From Neobacillus terrae (GTDB taxonomy: Bacteria > Bacillota > Bacilli > Bacillales > Cytobacillaceae), in NCBI RefSeq assembly GCF_011393025.1, contig NZ_JAAOEO010000004.1, positions 186,001 through 250,000 of the forward strand: a stretch of DNA of 64,000 bases, given 5' to 3'. Both the position numbers and the translations under genes were made by a program. Below, one piece after another: positions 24,908 through 35,556 of this stretch. Numbering within the stretch: position 1 is the stretch's first letter; each line of letters starts with the position of its first letter. The notes beneath the pieces were generated by a model. The model had not been told where the DNA came from and searched no databases. It worked only from the letters and a program-made list of their open reading frames with translations.

Positions 24908-25885
24908 CTATTCTTCTTTTAACCAGCGGGCTGCATCCTTTGCATGATACGTAATAATTAGGTCAGCACCTGCACGTTTCATGCCTACGAGCATTTCCAT
25001 AACAATTTTTTTCTCATCGATCCAGCCGTTTTGTGCAGCAGCCTTTACCATTGAATATTCCCCACTTACATTATAAGTAACAACAGGGAGATTAAAAGTG
25101 TTTTTCATGTCACGAACAATATCCAAATATGGCATTCCTGGTTTAACAATCAGGAAGTCTGCTCCTTCTGCAACATCCGATTCAGCTTCCCTGAAAGCTT
25201 CCATTCGGTTAGCAGGATCCATCTGATAGGTTTTGCGGTCACCGAATTGAGGTGTACTGTCTGCAGCATCACGGAAAGGTCCGTAGAATGCAGAGGAGTA
25301 TTTAACTGCGTAAGACATGATAGGAACTTCCTCAAAGCCTGCTTCATCAAGTCCTGCTCTGATGGCAGCAACGAAACCATCCATCATGTTGGAAGGAGCA
25401 ATAATATCTGCACCAGCTTTTGCCTGGCTAACAGCAGTCCTCGCAAGCAAGTCAAGTGACTCATCATTTAAAACACGGTCACCTTGAACAACACCGCAGT
25501 GTCCGTGGCTTGTATATTCGCAAAGGCAGGTATCTGCCACTACAATAATTTCTGGGAAACGTTCCTTGATAAAGCGGGTAGCCTCCTGGACAATACCATG
25601 ATCATGGAATGCCCCACCACCACATTCATCTTTTTCGGTAGGAACGCCAAATAAAATAACGGACTTAATGCCAAGAGAAACGATTTCATCCATTTCCTTC
25701 TGCAAATAATCCATAGATATTTGATAAACACCTGGCATTGAAGCTACTTCATTTCTTTTTTTCTCTCCTTCTAAAATAAAGAGAGGATAAATAAAGTCTT
25801 CAGTCCTGAGGTGGTTTTCTCTTACTAATGAGCGCATGCTTGCGCTGCTCCGCAAACGGCGGTGACGTGAAAATTGGAGTTCCAT
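24908..25885 (-). CDS. hemB: Porphobilinogen synthase (5-aminolevulinate dehydratase)
   Basis: A 325-residue TIM-barrel enzyme condensing two 5-aminolevulinates to porphobilinogen. The Schiff-base lysine regions are visible as [17 protein letters not shown] (about 194-210) and the [13 protein letters not shown] segment (about 246-258). The metal-site segment [14 protein letters not shown] (about 118-131) retains three cysteines, so a zinc-type enzyme is expected. The ATG at 25885 gives [12 protein letters not shown] and has a GGGGGTAG ribosome binding site; an upstream TTG in frame is inside that site. It lies 18 bp after hemD. Confidence 0.97.
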   Translation of the reverse strand: MELQFSRHRRLRSSASMRSLVRENHLRTEDFIYPLFILEGEKKRNEVASMPGVYQISMDYLQKEMDEIVSLGIKSVILFGVPTEKDECGGGAFHDHGIVQEATRFIKERFPEIIVVADTCLCEYTSHGHCGVVQGDRVLNDESLDLLARTAVSQAKAGADIIAPSNMMDGFVAAIRAGLDEAGFEEVPIMSYAVKYSSAFYGPFRDAADSTPQFGDRKTYQMDPANRMEAFREAESDVAEGADFLIVKPGMPYLDIVRDMKNTFNLPVVTYNVSGEYSMVKAAAQNGWIDEKKIVMEMLVGMKRAGADLIITYHAKDAARWLKEE

Positions 25886-25903
25886 ATTTTCTACCCCCAA
25901 AAA

Positions 25904-26674
25904 TTAATTAATATATTCAGCCATGCTTTTAATCATCGCCTCTACAGTATACACCTTCGGAGAAGCATGGACTAATAATCCGTATGACTTTAGTTTTTCC
26001 TTCGTAACTGGACCAATACAAGCAACCATACACTCTTTTATTTGATCCCGGAGATGGTTTTCCTCCACCACCGCCATAAAATGGTCCACGGTAGATGGGC
26101 TGGTAAACATCAGGATGTCCAATTCATTCCTTTTTAGCAAATCAGCTAATTTTAACCTGCTCTCTTCAGGAAGATAGGTTTCATACACGATAGCCTCATC
26201 AACGATCGTCCCAAACCTTCTCAATTCCTCAGCAATGACATCCCTAGCTAAATTACCTTTTGGAATGAAAATTTTATCACCCTCTTTAATAAAAGAAACA
26301 AATTCTTTTGCAAAGGTTTCTGCAACATATCCAGAAGGTAGGAAAGATACTTCCACTCCTTTTTCCTTCACTACCTTTTGTGTTCTCTCGCCTATAACTG
26401 CTATTTTGGGAAGATGGCTAATCTCATCTTTAGAAAGAAACGAAAAAAATGTATCCACAGTAGTGTTGCTGGTGAAAATGATCCAGCTATAAGATTTTAT
26501 GTTATTAAAAATAGCTGCCAGCTCATCATTCGGCTGTATAGGGCGAAAAGCAATAAGAGGGATTTCAATTGGAATCCCTCCGAATGTTTCCACTAGCTGT
26601 GAAAATGATTTCGCCTGCTTTTTTCCTCTTGGTACGAGTACTTTTTTATCAAGCAAGGGCGATGGTTTTATCAT
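25904..26674 (-). CDS. hemD: Uroporphyrinogen-III synthase
   Basis: A 256-residue protein of the HemD family, which is weakly conserved. Visible hallmarks are the N-terminal VLVPRGKKQ strand, [14 protein letters not shown] (about 62-76), and the [13 protein letters not shown] segment (about 184-197). It closes and isomerises hydroxymethylbilane to uroporphyrinogen III. The start overlaps the hemC stop (ATGA), indicating translational coupling, and hemB follows after 18 bp. Identity is strongly supported by operon position. Confidence 0.95.
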   Translation of the reverse strand: MIKPSPLLDKKVLVPRGKKQAKSFSQLVETFGGIPIEIPLIAFRPIQPNDELAAIFNNIKSYSWIIFTSNTTVDTFFSFLSKDEISHLPKIAVIGERTQKVVKEKGVEVSFLPSGYVAETFAKEFVSFIKEGDKIFIPKGNLARDVIAEELRRFGTIVDEAIVYETYLPEESRLKLADLLKRNELDILMFTSPSTVDHFMAVVEENHLRDQIKECMVACIGPVTKEKLKSYGLLVHASPKVYTVEAMIKSMAEYIN

Positions 26675-27606
26675 TCACCATCAAGCTCCCGTTTAACCTT
26701 TTCAATAAGTTCCTTCGCACCTTTTTCTATCAATAAATCGGCAGCCTTTGCACCAACTTCTTCAGGAACTGTGCCACGGACTGTTTCTTTGTATACTTCC
26801 TTACCGTCAGGTGATGCAACCAGAGCAGTCATGACGATTTCATCGTTATCATCTACTTGGGCGAATCCTGCAATTGGAACCTGGCAGCCGCCCTCCATTT
26901 TATTTAAGTATACACGCTCTGCCCTTACTGCTCTTTCCGTCTTTTTACATGTGAATTTCTCAAAAAGATCCAGAAGCTCCTGATCATCTGTACGGCATTC
27001 TATCGAAAGTGCCCCTTGACCAACAGCTGGAATGCAGGTATCAGCATCCAGGAACTCAGTAACCACGTCAGAAGCCCAGCCAAGGCGTGACAGGCCGGCA
27101 GCAGCCAGAATAATGGCGTCGTACTCCTCATCCTGGAGTTTGCTTAAGCGGGTATCAACATTTCCACGTATCCATTTAATCTCAAGGTCAGGACGCTTAA
27201 GAAGAAGCTGAGAGCTTCTGCGAAGACTGCTAGTTCCGATAATGGCACCTTCCTTAAGGTCCTTCAAAGGAATGTGGCCTTTTGAAATCAGAGCATCACG
27301 ATGATCCTCCCGGAAAGGAACACATCCTATAGTAAGGCCTTCTGGCAATACGGCAGGCATATCCTTCATACTATGAACAGCCATATCAATTTCTTTATTT
27401 AACATTGCCTGTTCGATTTCCTTTACAAATAAACCTTTTCCACCAACTTTTGATAACGTCACATCGAGGATGCGGTCACCTTTGGTTACAATTTCTTTTA
27501 CTTCAAATTCAAATGGAGCACCAAGCTTTTTCAACTGATCAATAACCCAATTTGTCTGTGTTAAAGCAAGTTTACTGCGTCTGGAACCGACGATAATTTT
27601 TCTCAT
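26671..27606 (-). CDS. hemC: Hydroxymethylbilane synthase (porphobilinogen deaminase)
   Basis: A 311-residue enzyme that polymerises four porphobilinogens. It starts [18 protein letters not shown], the family N-terminus. It contains the Asp catalytic region [13 protein letters not shown] (about 80-92), the LRRSSQLL segment (about 128-135) and the cofactor-binding cysteine in [13 protein letters not shown] (about 237-249). Length and position in the operon are normal. Its stop overlaps the hemD start. Confidence 0.98.
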   Translation of the reverse strand: MRKIIVGSRRSKLALTQTNWVIDQLKKLGAPFEFEVKEIVTKGDRILDVTLSKVGGKGLFVKEIEQAMLNKEIDMAVHSMKDMPAVLPEGLTIGCVPFREDHRDALISKGHIPLKDLKEGAIIGTSSLRRSSQLLLKRPDLEIKWIRGNVDTRLSKLQDEEYDAIILAAAGLSRLGWASDVVTEFLDADTCIPAVGQGALSIECRTDDQELLDLFEKFTCKKTERAVRAERVYLNKMEGGCQVPIAGFAQVDDNDEIVMTALVASPDGKEVYKETVRGTVPEEVGAKAADLLIEKGAKELIEKVKRELDGE

Positions 27607-27621
27607 GACTGCCTCCTAAAT

Positions 27622-28455
27622 TTACGAATACCAAAAGTGGAATGAAGATAATTTGCCAAACAGGAAAAAATTAATTAGTACAATTAGAAAAGACCCAATG
27701 TTCCAAAGTGCAAGTGACTTTCCTGATAGATTCCTTGCAATTCTAAGATAAAGATAGATGCTGTAAGCGGTTAAAACGATAAAAGAACCTATTATTTTGA
27801 TATCATACCATGCCATTCCCGGAACCTTAAGAATCGCCCACTGAAGCCCTAAAATAAGACTAAGCATGAGCATGGGAACACCGATTACGGCTAATATATA
27901 GGATAATTGCTCCAATTTGCTAAGATCTGCAAGGCGCATAAGTCTCTTACCCCACTTTTTCCTCTTCAGCAAATCATACTGAATCAAATAAAGCAGAGAA
28001 AACACGGAGGACAATGAGAATGCACCGTAAGAAAGAATCGCCATTGTAATATGAATCAGAAGCAATTCTGAGACAAGCTTTTCACCCATAACATGCGACT
28101 GGTATTGAACAGGAGCAAAGGTATGAATAACCATTACTATAAAACCTAGTATATTAGTGAAAAAAACGATAAAGTCGACCCTTAACAAACGGTTAATTCC
28201 CAGTGATAAGGTGACAAGGACCCAGGCATAAAAATAAAGACCTTCAAATATTGTTAGTACCGGGAATCTCCCGGTTTTCATCATATAAAAAAACAAAAAT
28301 ACAGTTTGTAAAACCCATACAAATGCAAGTAACCAGAAGGCAATGCGGTTTGCCTTCCGGTTATGGTGAATAAAATCAAAGAAATATAACAGCACACTGA
28401 AGGCATATATTACTACTGTCAGCTCATGCAGGCGGGTCATTTGAATGTCATACAT
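27622..28455 (-). CDS. hemX: HemX, cytochrome c assembly-type membrane protein
   Basis: A 277-residue integral membrane protein with about eight hydrophobic helices, of the CcsA/ResC-like HemX group. In B. subtilis HemX is encoded between hemA and hemC and negatively affects the cellular level of HemA; the mechanism is unclear. The conserved tryptophan-containing segment near residue 208 (LGLQWAILKVPGMAWYD) resembles the WWD-like haem-handling region of CcsA relatives, but I do not see the full motif. It lies 14 bp after hemA and 15 bp before hemC. Confidence 0.92.
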   Translation of the reverse strand: MYDIQMTRLHELTVVIYAFSVLLYFFDFIHHNRKANRIAFWLLAFVWVLQTVFLFFYMMKTGRFPVLTIFEGLYFYAWVLVTLSLGINRLLRVDFIVFFTNILGFIVMVIHTFAPVQYQSHVMGEKLVSELLLIHITMAILSYGAFSLSSVFSLLYLIQYDLLKRKKWGKRLMRLADLSKLEQLSYILAVIGVPMLMLSLILGLQWAILKVPGMAWYDIKIIGSFIVLTAYSIYLYLRIARNLSGKSLALWNIGSFLIVLINFFLFGKLSSFHFWYS

Positions 28456-28469
28456 AGGATTAACCTCTC

Positions 28470-29816
28470 TTATGACTGAAAGGAAGCCTGAGATGCTCGA
28501 ACAAAAACTTTTTCAGTTTCGGCTGCTTTCGTATTTGCCTGCTCTTCAACAAGATCCTCAATATTAAAGATTTTCACGAATAAGTCCAGTGCGTTCTCGG
28601 CGTCCGGACGTGCAGCCAATTCCTTCGCCTGGAGAATTGGATCTTTTAAAAGCTGGTTAATAATGCTCTTTGTATGCTTATTTAAAACCTTCCGATCGCG
28701 GTCGGAGAGATTCGGAATTTTACGTTCGATACTTTCCATTGTTTCTGATTGAATAGCAAGTGCTTTTTCTCTTAATGCTGTAATAACAGGTACAACACCA
28801 AGTGTTCCAATCCATTGTTTAAATTCAACAATTTCTTTTTCTGCCATTAACATAATTTGTTGGGCAGCCTTCTTTCTTTCCTGAAGGTTTGCTTCCACAA
28901 TGCCTTCCAAATCATCTATATCATATAAAAAGATGTTTTCAAGCTCCCCAATATTTGGGTCAAGATCCCTTGGGACAGCTATGTCAACCATGAAAAGAGG
29001 CTTACCTTTACGCATTTTTTCTACGTTTGCCATCATATCTTTGGTAATAACAAGGTCTTTTGAACCTGTTGAACTAATTAAAATATCAGCTTCCGCCAAG
29101 GCCCTCTGGAGTTCTTCCAAAGTTCTCGCCTGACCGCCGAATTTTTCAGCAAGACTTACAGCTTTTTCAAAGGTACGGTTGATAACTGTAACCTTTCTAA
29201 CTCCGCTGCCATGGAGGTTTTGAGCAGCCAGTTCACCCATTTTCCCTGCTCCAAAAATAAGTACATGCTTATTTTCAAGAGAACCGAAAATCTTTTTCGC
29301 AAGCTCGACAGCCGCATAGCTGACCGAAACAGCATTGGCTCCAATATCTGTTTCAGAGTGAGCGCGCTTGGCAAGAGTAATAGCCTGTTTAAATAAGTGG
29401 TTAAACACGGTTCCTGTCGTTTTTTCGTTCTGAGAAAGCAAAAAGCTGTCTCGCACCTGGCCAAGGATCTGAGTTTCCCCAAGAACCATTGAATTTAATC
29501 CGCAAGCTACTTTAAATAAATGCTCGACAGCCCCATCCTCCTCATAAATGAAAAGAAATGGTGAAAATTCGTCCTGATCTATGTTAAACCATTCAGATAA
29601 AAACTCTTTAATATAGTAACGGCCTGTATGCAGCTGATCAACCACTGCATAAATCTCCGTACGATTACAGGTAGAGACGATAACATTCTCAAGAATGCTC
29701 TTTTTCGCATTAAGGTTAACAGTCGCTATTCCAAGATCGGGCTGATTAAATGTCAGCCTTTCACGGATTTCTACAGGGGCTGTTTTATAGTTAATACCCA
29801 CCACTAAAATATGCAT
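28470..29816 (-). CDS. hemA: Glutamyl-tRNA reductase
   Basis: A 448-residue enzyme catalysing NADPH-dependent reduction of Glu-tRNA(Glu) to glutamate-1-semialdehyde, the first committed step of haem synthesis. Visible are the catalytic cysteine in [12 protein letters not shown] (about 47-58), the [16 protein letters not shown] segment (about 105-120), a Rossmann motif [13 protein letters not shown] (about 181-193) and a C-terminal dimerisation helix region. First gene of the hem operon. The 19-bp palindrome at 29862-29880 in its upstream region is a candidate operator. Confidence 0.98.
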   Translation of the reverse strand: MHILVVGINYKTAPVEIRERLTFNQPDLGIATVNLNAKKSILENVIVSTCNRTEIYAVVDQLHTGRYYIKEFLSEWFNIDQDEFSPFLFIYEEDGAVEHLFKVACGLNSMVLGETQILGQVRDSFLLSQNEKTTGTVFNHLFKQAITLAKRAHSETDIGANAVSVSYAAVELAKKIFGSLENKHVLIFGAGKMGELAAQNLHGSGVRKVTVINRTFEKAVSLAEKFGGQARTLEELQRALAEADILISSTGSKDLVITKDMMANVEKMRKGKPLFMVDIAVPRDLDPNIGELENIFLYDIDDLEGIVEANLQERKKAAQQIMLMAEKEIVEFKQWIGTLGVVPVITALREKALAIQSETMESIERKIPNLSDRDRKVLNKHTKSIINQLLKDPILQAKELAARPDAENALDLFVKIFNIEDLVEEQANTKAAETEKVFVRASQASFQS

Positions 29817-29861
29817 TTAATAATGACACCCCCAAATAAATTTCCATTCCTAACTAGTCTA

Positions 29862-29880
29862 ATTATATCATGTGTATAAT
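29862..29880. promoter_or_regulatory. Palindrome upstream of hemA, possible metalloregulator operator
   Basis: Perfect arms ATTATA-n7-TATAAT centred 55 bp upstream of the hemA start. B. subtilis hemA is repressed by PerR (consensus TTATAATnATTATAA). The arms resemble that site but the spacing is longer, and the right arm also reads as a -10 box (TATAAT). A call by eye only. Confidence 0.3.
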
Positions 29881-30039
29881 TGCATTTTGCCCAAAAAATG
29901 TGAACAGAAAACGAAACTGTGTGTTAATATATTAAAATGAATAGATTATTCATCAGATAAGTCGACAAAATACTTCCCTAAGTACAGTACCAAAAAACAA
30001 GCAATGATTCAAGTGAACCTTTCTGGAAGTGGTGTATTT

Positions 30040-30525
30040 ATGAAAAATCAGAGAATTTTCCCTGGAATTATTTTAATAGGATTTGGGGCATACTTTTTTA
30101 TGCAGCAATCAGGCATTACATTATTTCAGCAGTTTTATACATGGCCGACACTTTTACTCATCGTCGGACTTGGCTTTTTAGGACAAGGTTATCTTGCAAA
30201 GGATTACGAGGCTATTCTCCCGGGCGTTATCCTGGCAGGCTTTGGACTGCATTTCCACCTTGTTCACCGAGTGACCTTCTGGCCTGATCATATAGGAACT
30301 TTTATTTTTATAATTGCTTTTGGTTTTCTTTTAAGGTATCAGAAAACAGGTACAGGACTCTTTCAGGCAGTATTATTTTTAATTCTCTCAGTACTTCTTT
30401 TGTTCTACGATAAAATTGCAGCCTATTTTGGCCTTTTACAAAATGGAGTTTCTATAGCGTGGAAATTCTGGCCTGCTGTTCTCATAATTATTGGAGGTTC
30501 TCTCCTTTTTATAAAGAAAAAATAA
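30040..30525 (+). CDS. Small polytopic membrane protein (LiaI/LiaF-TM-like), YsxD position
   Basis: A 161-residue protein with about five hydrophobic helices arranged as repeated pairs with short glycine-rich turns, as in the DUF5668/LiaI-LiaF transmembrane family (PGIILIGFGAYFF; PGVILAGFGLHFH; PAVLIIIGGSLLF). The repeated P-G/A-hydrophobic-G-F/G motif suggests internal duplication. It is read opposite to the hem operon, in the position occupied by ysxD in B. subtilis. I start at ATG 30040, which begins with MKNQRIFPG; the open frame extends 12 codons upstream. Function unknown; the family is often linked to envelope stress. A bidirectional terminator follows directly. Confidence 0.8.
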   Translation: MKNQRIFPGIILIGFGAYFFMQQSGITLFQQFYTWPTLLLIVGLGFLGQGYLAKDYEAILPGVILAGFGLHFHLVHRVTFWPDHIGTFIFIIAFGFLLRYQKTGTGLFQAVLFLILSVLLLFYDKIAAYFGLLQNGVSIAWKFWPAVLIIIGGSLLFIKKK

Positions 30526-30549
30526 ACGTCCGGACAATTGTCCGGACGT
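30526..30549. terminator. Bidirectional terminator between ysxD-like gene and ysxC
   Basis: Perfect palindrome ACGTCCGGACAA/TTGTCCGGACGT with A-run on the left and T6 on the right. It serves both convergent genes. Confidence 0.93.
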
Positions 30550-30560
30550 TTTTTACGAAC

Positions 30561-31142
30561 CTACATAAAGCTCTCAATTACTCCCCAAGCCTTGTCTTTT
30601 CCTTCACCTGTTTCGGATGAGAAATGAATAAGATGATCGTTAGGATCCATATCCAATGTTTCTTTGACAATTTTCAAATGTTTTTGCCATTTACCTTTGG
30701 GAATTTTGTCTGCTTTAGTCGCAATAACAATAACTGGTATTTCATAATGCTTTAAAAAATCATACATTGTCACATCATCACGGGTAGGAGGATGGCGAAG
30801 GTCAATGAGCAGAACAACCGCCCTTAATTGCTCCCTCTTAGTTAAATAGGTTTCAATCATCTTCCCCCAGGCTTCACGTTCTGATTTGGAAACCTTGGCA
30901 TATCCGTATCCCGGAACATCAACAAAATGCAGAATTTCATTAATGATATAAAAATTTAAAGTTTGGGTTTTCCCCGGCTTGGAAGAAATCCGGGCGAGCC
31001 CCCTCCGATTCAGCATCTTATTAATAAAAGAGGACTTTCCCACATTTGACCTTCCAGCTAATGCGAACTCTGGCATATCCCCTTCAGGATACTGATCGGG
31101 CTTCACTGCGCTTATAACTATTTCCGAACTTGTTACCTTCAT
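30561..31142 (-). CDS. ysxC: Ribosome assembly GTPase YsxC (EngB)
   Basis: A 193-residue TrmE-Era-EngA-type GTPase with G1 GRSNVGKSS (about 30-38), G3 DVPGYG (about 75-80), G4 TKAD (about 142-145) and G5 FSSETGEG (about 174-181). YsxC acts in late 50S subunit assembly and is essential in B. subtilis. Its start overlaps the end of lon by four bases, so the two are translationally coupled, as in other Bacillus genomes. Confidence 0.98.
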   Translation of the reverse strand: MKVTSSEIVISAVKPDQYPEGDMPEFALAGRSNVGKSSFINKMLNRRGLARISSKPGKTQTLNFYIINEILHFVDVPGYGYAKVSKSEREAWGKMIETYLTKREQLRAVVLLIDLRHPPTRDDVTMYDFLKHYEIPVIVIATKADKIPKGKWQKHLKIVKETLDMDPNDHLIHFSSETGEGKDKAWGVIESFM

Positions 31143-33466
31143 TGAGCGGCACCTTCCGTAAGTGCGTGCTTGAGCACCTCATCCACATGAGATACAAGAA
31201 CAAAGTCAAGCTCATTTCGGACTGTCTCAGGAATATCATCAATATCCTTTTCGTTGTCCTTTGGAATAATAATCTTTGTTAGACCGGCACGATGAGCACT
31301 TAATGATTTTTCCTTCAAGCCGCCAATTGGAAGCACTCTTCCTCTTAGCGTAATTTCACCCGTCATTCCCACTTCACGGCGAATCGCTCTTCCTGAAAGA
31401 GCGGAAACAAGGGCTGTTGCCATTGTAATGCCGGCAGAAGGCCCATCCTTAGGGACGGCACCTTCTGGAACATGGATGTGTATATCAAATTTTTCATGGA
31501 AGTTAGGATCAATTCCTAGCTCTTCAGCTTTCGAGCGAATATAGCTGAATGCTGCCTGAGCTGATTCCTTCATGACGTCTCCCAATTTACCGGTTAAAAC
31601 TAGCTTTCCTTTACCCGGTGACAAAGACACCTCGATTTGAAGTGTATCTCCGCCTACAGTTGTATAAGCAAGACCAGTGGCAACTCCAACCTGATCTTCA
31701 AGTTCTGCCTGACCATATCTGAACCTTGGTTTACCCAAAAATTCTTCTACATTTTTTTCCGTAACGACCACACGTTTCTTTTCTCCTGAAACAACAATTC
31801 TTGCGGTTTTGCGGCAAATGGTCGCCATTTGTCTTTCCAGACTCCTAACCCCAGCTTCACGGGTGTAGTATCGGACCACTTTAAGAATGGCATCATCACG
31901 AACCTGCAAAGTTCCCTTTGAAAGACCATTTTCCTTGATTTGTTTTGGTAAAAGATGATCGCGTGTAATATGGACCTTCTCAATTTCCGTGTAGCCCGCA
32001 ATGGTGATGATTTCCATCCTGTCTAAAAGAGGGCCAGGGATAGTGGATAAATTGTTTGCCGTTGCAATGAACATAACTTTAGATAAATCATAAGGTTCTT
32101 CTATATAATGGTCACTAAAGTTAAAGTTCTGTTCGGGATCCAATACCTCAAGCATCGCTGATGAAGGATCTCCACGAAAATCACTGGACATTTTATCAAT
32201 TTCATCTAGAAGGAATACAGGATTTATAGTTCCTGCCTTTTTCATTCCCTGGATTATACGTCCAGGCATTGCGCCAACGTAAGTCCTTCTGTGTCCTCTT
32301 ATTTCTGATTCATCTCTAACTCCTCCAAGAGATACCCGAACAAAATGACGGTTAAGGGAAGCTGCAATTGATTTTGCCAGACTTGTTTTACCAACTCCGG
32401 GAGGTCCTGCAAGGCAGAGAATGGGTCCTCTCAGTGAATTAGTCAGCTTTTGAACTGCCAAATATTCAAGAACACGTTCCTTTACCTTTTCAAGGCCATA
32501 ATGGTCCTCATTTAGTATTTTCTCCGCGCGCAAAATGTCGAGATCGTCCTCAGTTTTCTTTGACCATGGAAGGGATACAAGCCACTCTATATAATTTCGA
32601 ATAACGGCACTTTCGGCTGAACTTGTTGGAACCTTTTCATATCTGTCCAGCTCTTTCAAAGCGATGTTTTTTACATTTTCAGGCATTCCGGCAAGCTCGA
32701 TCTTTTCAGTAAGATCAGCAATCTCACCGGTTTTCCCTTCTTTGTCACCCAATTCTTTCTGAATGGCTTTCATTTGTTCGCGCAAATAATATTCCTTTTG
32801 CGTACGCTCCATAGAGCGCTTTACTCTCTGGCCAATCTTTTTCTCCAGGTTTAAAACTTCTTTTTCATTATGAATAATATCAATTACGCGGTTCATTCTC
32901 TCTTTGGCATCAATCGTCTCCAAAATCTCCTGCTTTTCCTTCAGTTTTAAGGGCAGATGTGAAGAGATAATGTCCGCCATACGGCCTGGCTCTTCTATAT
33001 CTGCAACCGAGGAGTAAGTTTCAGCAGAAATCTTTTTCGACATCTTTATGTATTGCTCGAAATAATCCAGCATAGTTCTCATTAATGCCTGATCTTCTAC
33101 ATCTTTTTCTGTGCTTTCCTCAAATGTTTTGAGACTGACAGCAAAATGGTCCCCTTCATCATAAAAAGAGACAATCTCTGCTCTGTTAAGCCCTTCTACC
33201 AGAACGCGGATTGTACCATTTGGCAATTTAAGCATTTGCTTAACCTTTGTAAGGGTCCCCAATTTATACAAGTCATCTTCTGATGGATCATCTATTGTTA
33301 TGTCTTTTTGTGTAGTCAAAAAGATCATGTGGTCATCTACCATTGCTTTTTCAAGCGCCTGCACCGATTTCTCACGACCAACATCCAAATGAAGAACCAT
33401 TGTCGGATAAACTAGCAAGCCCCGAAGAGGCAGGAGGGGGACGATCATTTCTTTCTCTTTCGCCAT
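31139..33466 (-). CDS. lon: ATP-dependent protease Lon (LonA)
   Basis: A 775-residue protease with an N-terminal substrate-binding domain (about 1-200), a coiled-coil region, an AAA+ module with Walker [10 protein letters not shown] (near 353) and Walker [10 protein letters not shown] (near 418), and a C-terminal protease domain with catalytic Ser in [10 protein letters not shown] (near 678) and Lys in [10 protein letters not shown] (near 721). It degrades misfolded and regulatory proteins in the cytoplasm. The ribosome binding site GGAGGTG precedes the ATG. A candidate promoter is at 33538-33567. Length equals the B. subtilis enzyme (774). Confidence 0.98.
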   Translation of the reverse strand: MAKEKEMIVPLLPLRGLLVYPTMVLHLDVGREKSVQALEKAMVDDHMIFLTTQKDITIDDPSEDDLYKLGTLTKVKQMLKLPNGTIRVLVEGLNRAEIVSFYDEGDHFAVSLKTFEESTEKDVEDQALMRTMLDYFEQYIKMSKKISAETYSSVADIEEPGRMADIISSHLPLKLKEKQEILETIDAKERMNRVIDIIHNEKEVLNLEKKIGQRVKRSMERTQKEYYLREQMKAIQKELGDKEGKTGEIADLTEKIELAGMPENVKNIALKELDRYEKVPTSSAESAVIRNYIEWLVSLPWSKKTEDDLDILRAEKILNEDHYGLEKVKERVLEYLAVQKLTNSLRGPILCLAGPPGVGKTSLAKSIAASLNRHFVRVSLGGVRDESEIRGHRRTYVGAMPGRIIQGMKKAGTINPVFLLDEIDKMSSDFRGDPSSAMLEVLDPEQNFNFSDHYIEEPYDLSKVMFIATANNLSTIPGPLLDRMEIITIAGYTEIEKVHITRDHLLPKQIKENGLSKGTLQVRDDAILKVVRYYTREAGVRSLERQMATICRKTARIVVSGEKKRVVVTEKNVEEFLGKPRFRYGQAELEDQVGVATGLAYTTVGGDTLQIEVSLSPGKGKLVLTGKLGDVMKESAQAAFSYIRSKAEELGIDPNFHEKFDIHIHVPEGAVPKDGPSAGITMATALVSALSGRAIRREVGMTGEITLRGRVLPIGGLKEKSLSAHRAGLTKIIIPKDNEKDIDDIPETVRNELDFVLVSHVDEVLKHALTEGAAQ

Positions 33467-33537
33467 AAATATTGCACCTCCAAATGCGATTCAAATTACT
33501 TCCATTCCAATTCTAAAACAGGATGAGCCTTTGTACA

Positions 33538-33567
33538 ATTCTATCTTATTTAAAATAGTGTGTCTAA
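33538..33567 (-). promoter_or_regulatory. Candidate sigma-A promoter of lon-ysxC
   Basis: Minus strand TTAGAC (33567-33562), 18-bp spacer, TAGAAT (33543-33538), about 72 bp upstream of the lon ATG. No obvious CtsR heptad repeat was seen. Confidence 0.4.
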
Positions 33568-33659
33568 TAATAGTGCCCGTCGATAGATATTATTAGTATC
33601 CTAAAAAAACCATTCTTTATGCCTTGCCTAAGAATAGGAAAACTACCCTTACGTAAAAA

Positions 33660-33703
33660 GAGAAACTTCGGCTCGCCTGTGTTAAAAGAGGAAAGCCGAA
33701 GTT
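33660..33703 (-). terminator. Terminator after lonB
   Basis: Stem AAACTTCGGCTTTCC.../...GCCGAAGTTT around an AAC-rich loop, followed by CTCTTTTT on the minus strand, just after the lonB stop. Confidence 0.8.
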
Positions 33704-33708
33704 TATTT

Positions 33709-35373
33709 TTAAATGGTCTCTTTTTTTGATAACTCGATAGGAGCCGGAATAATTTTCCCCCTATCCTTATTAAGGGCTATATCAAAAACCTCAGACAAAT
33801 TTGTTACTGGGACAATATTTATATCATTTATCTCATTTAATATGGACTGCATGTTTTCAGCAGGTATAATAACTGTTTTTGCACCAGCTTTTTTAGCTGC
33901 CTTTACTTTAGGATAAACACCGCCAATTGGTTTAACATTTCCGTGAATGCTTATTTCACCAGTCATAGCTACGCTATTATCAACTGGGATTTTATAAATG
34001 GCAGAGTAAATTCCAGTAGCCATGGCAATTCCTGCGGAAGGTCCATCAATTGGGACCCCTCCAGGAAAATTAACATGTATATCAAATTCATCAGCCGGAA
34101 CACCCATGGAACGAAGGACTGTAATTACATTTTCAACCGACCCGCGGGCCATACTTTTTCGGCGAATTGATTTTCCCTGTCCGCCAATGCTTTCTTCATC
34201 TACAATGCCTGTAATGTTGATTGTACCCTTATTATCCCGAACAGGAATAACGGTTACTTCAATTTCAAGAAGTGCACCTGAATTCGGGCCATAAACAGCC
34301 AGGCCGTTTACCAGACCAATGCATGGAATATCGTTAATGTTTCTTTCCATTCTAGGCGTTAACTGACTGGAATGGATCACCCATTCAATATCTTCATCTT
34401 TTATATAACTTCTTTCTTCCGTAATAGCCAAACCAGCTGCAGTTTGAATCATATTCACTGCTTCACGGCCATTTCTAGCATAGTTTGAAAGAGTATTTAA
34501 ACCTTTTTCTGAAATTTTCATTTCTACCTTATCTGCTGCCTTTTTAGCAACAACAGATATTTCTTCCTGAGATAATTCCCTGAAAAAAACTTCCATACAG
34601 CGAGAACGAATTGCAGGCGGAATTTCATTTGGTGTCCTTGTTGTGGCCCCAATTAATCTAAAATCTGCGGGCAGGCCATTTTTAAAAATATCATGGATGT
34701 GCGTCGGGATTTGGGCATTTTCTTCATTGTAGTATGCACTTTCAAGATAAACTTTTCGATCTTCCAATACCTTTAGAAGTTTGTTCATTTGGATAGGATG
34801 CAGTTCGCCAATTTCATCTATGAATAGAACCCCGCCATGAGCATTGGTTACAGCTCCTTGCTTCGGCTGTGGTATTCCCGCCTGCCCCATTGCACCTGCC
34901 CCTTGATAAATCGGATCATGGACAGAACCTATTAATGGGTCAGCTATTCCTCTTTCATCAAATCGTGCGGTTGTAGCATCCAACTCAACAAAAACAGATG
35001 CAGCTTTAAATGGAGATTTGGAATTTTTCTTCGCTTCTTCAAGCACAAGACGCGCTGCAGCTGTTTTTCCTACCCCTGGTGGTCCATAAACAATGACATG
35101 TTGTGGGTTAGGACCGCAAAGTGCAGCTTTCAGTGCCTTTATCCCATCGCTTTGTCCAACTATATCATCAAAACTGGTAGGCCGTACTTTTTCAGACAAT
35201 GGTTCTGTCAAGGAAATGGACCGCATTTTTTTCAGCTGCTCCATCTCTTTACGCGATTCTTTATCAATGGAAATCTTTTGTGTTCTTTGGCCTCTTAATA
35301 AGTTCCAAAAATACAGCCCGATAACAATGCCAAAGAAGAGCTGTATAAATAAAGCAATCCCCGTCCAACTCAT
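33709..35373 (-). CDS. lonB: Sporulation-associated Lon-type protease LonB
   Basis: A 554-residue Lon-family protein with an N-terminal transmembrane anchor (about 5-25), an AAA+ module with Walker [10 protein letters not shown] (near 99) and Walker B LFIDEIGEL (near 194), and a protease domain with the Ser in IDGPSAGIAM (near 447) and Lys in GGVYPKVKAAKKAG (near 485). It lacks the large N-domain of LonA. In B. subtilis LonB is made in the forespore under sigma-F. The ATG at 35373 has an AGGAGGG ribosome binding site; the longer open frame begins at a TTG inside the upstream region. Syntenic between clpX and lon. Confidence 0.96.
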   Translation of the reverse strand: MSWTGIALFIQLFFGIVIGLYFWNLLRGQRTQKISIDKESRKEMEQLKKMRSISLTEPLSEKVRPTSFDDIVGQSDGIKALKAALCGPNPQHVIVYGPPGVGKTAAARLVLEEAKKNSKSPFKAASVFVELDATTARFDERGIADPLIGSVHDPIYQGAGAMGQAGIPQPKQGAVTNAHGGVLFIDEIGELHPIQMNKLLKVLEDRKVYLESAYYNEENAQIPTHIHDIFKNGLPADFRLIGATTRTPNEIPPAIRSRCMEVFFRELSQEEISVVAKKAADKVEMKISEKGLNTLSNYARNGREAVNMIQTAAGLAITEERSYIKDEDIEWVIHSSQLTPRMERNINDIPCIGLVNGLAVYGPNSGALLEIEVTVIPVRDNKGTINITGIVDEESIGGQGKSIRRKSMARGSVENVITVLRSMGVPADEFDIHVNFPGGVPIDGPSAGIAMATGIYSAIYKIPVDNSVAMTGEISIHGNVKPIGGVYPKVKAAKKAGAKTVIIPAENMQSILNEINDINIVPVTNLSEVFDIALNKDRGKIIPAPIELSKKETI

Positions 35374-35479
35374 CCTATTCCCTCCTGAAAAAATCAACTC
35401 TGATTACTTGATAGTATTTCCTTTCAGGAGTTGGAATAAACAAGAAATTGACAGAAACATTAATCATACTCAGAAAAGC

Positions 35480-35509
35480 GTAAAAAAGGCCCGGCAGTCT
35501 GCCAGGCCT
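35480..35509 (-). terminator. Terminator after clpX
   Basis: Stem AGGCCTGGCA/TGCCGGGCCT (one mismatch) with a three-base loop and T5 on the minus strand. Confidence 0.9.
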
Positions 35510-35556
35510 AACTTCTATGCACTCTTGCCAAAAGCACAGTGCTGCATAAGTTTTCT

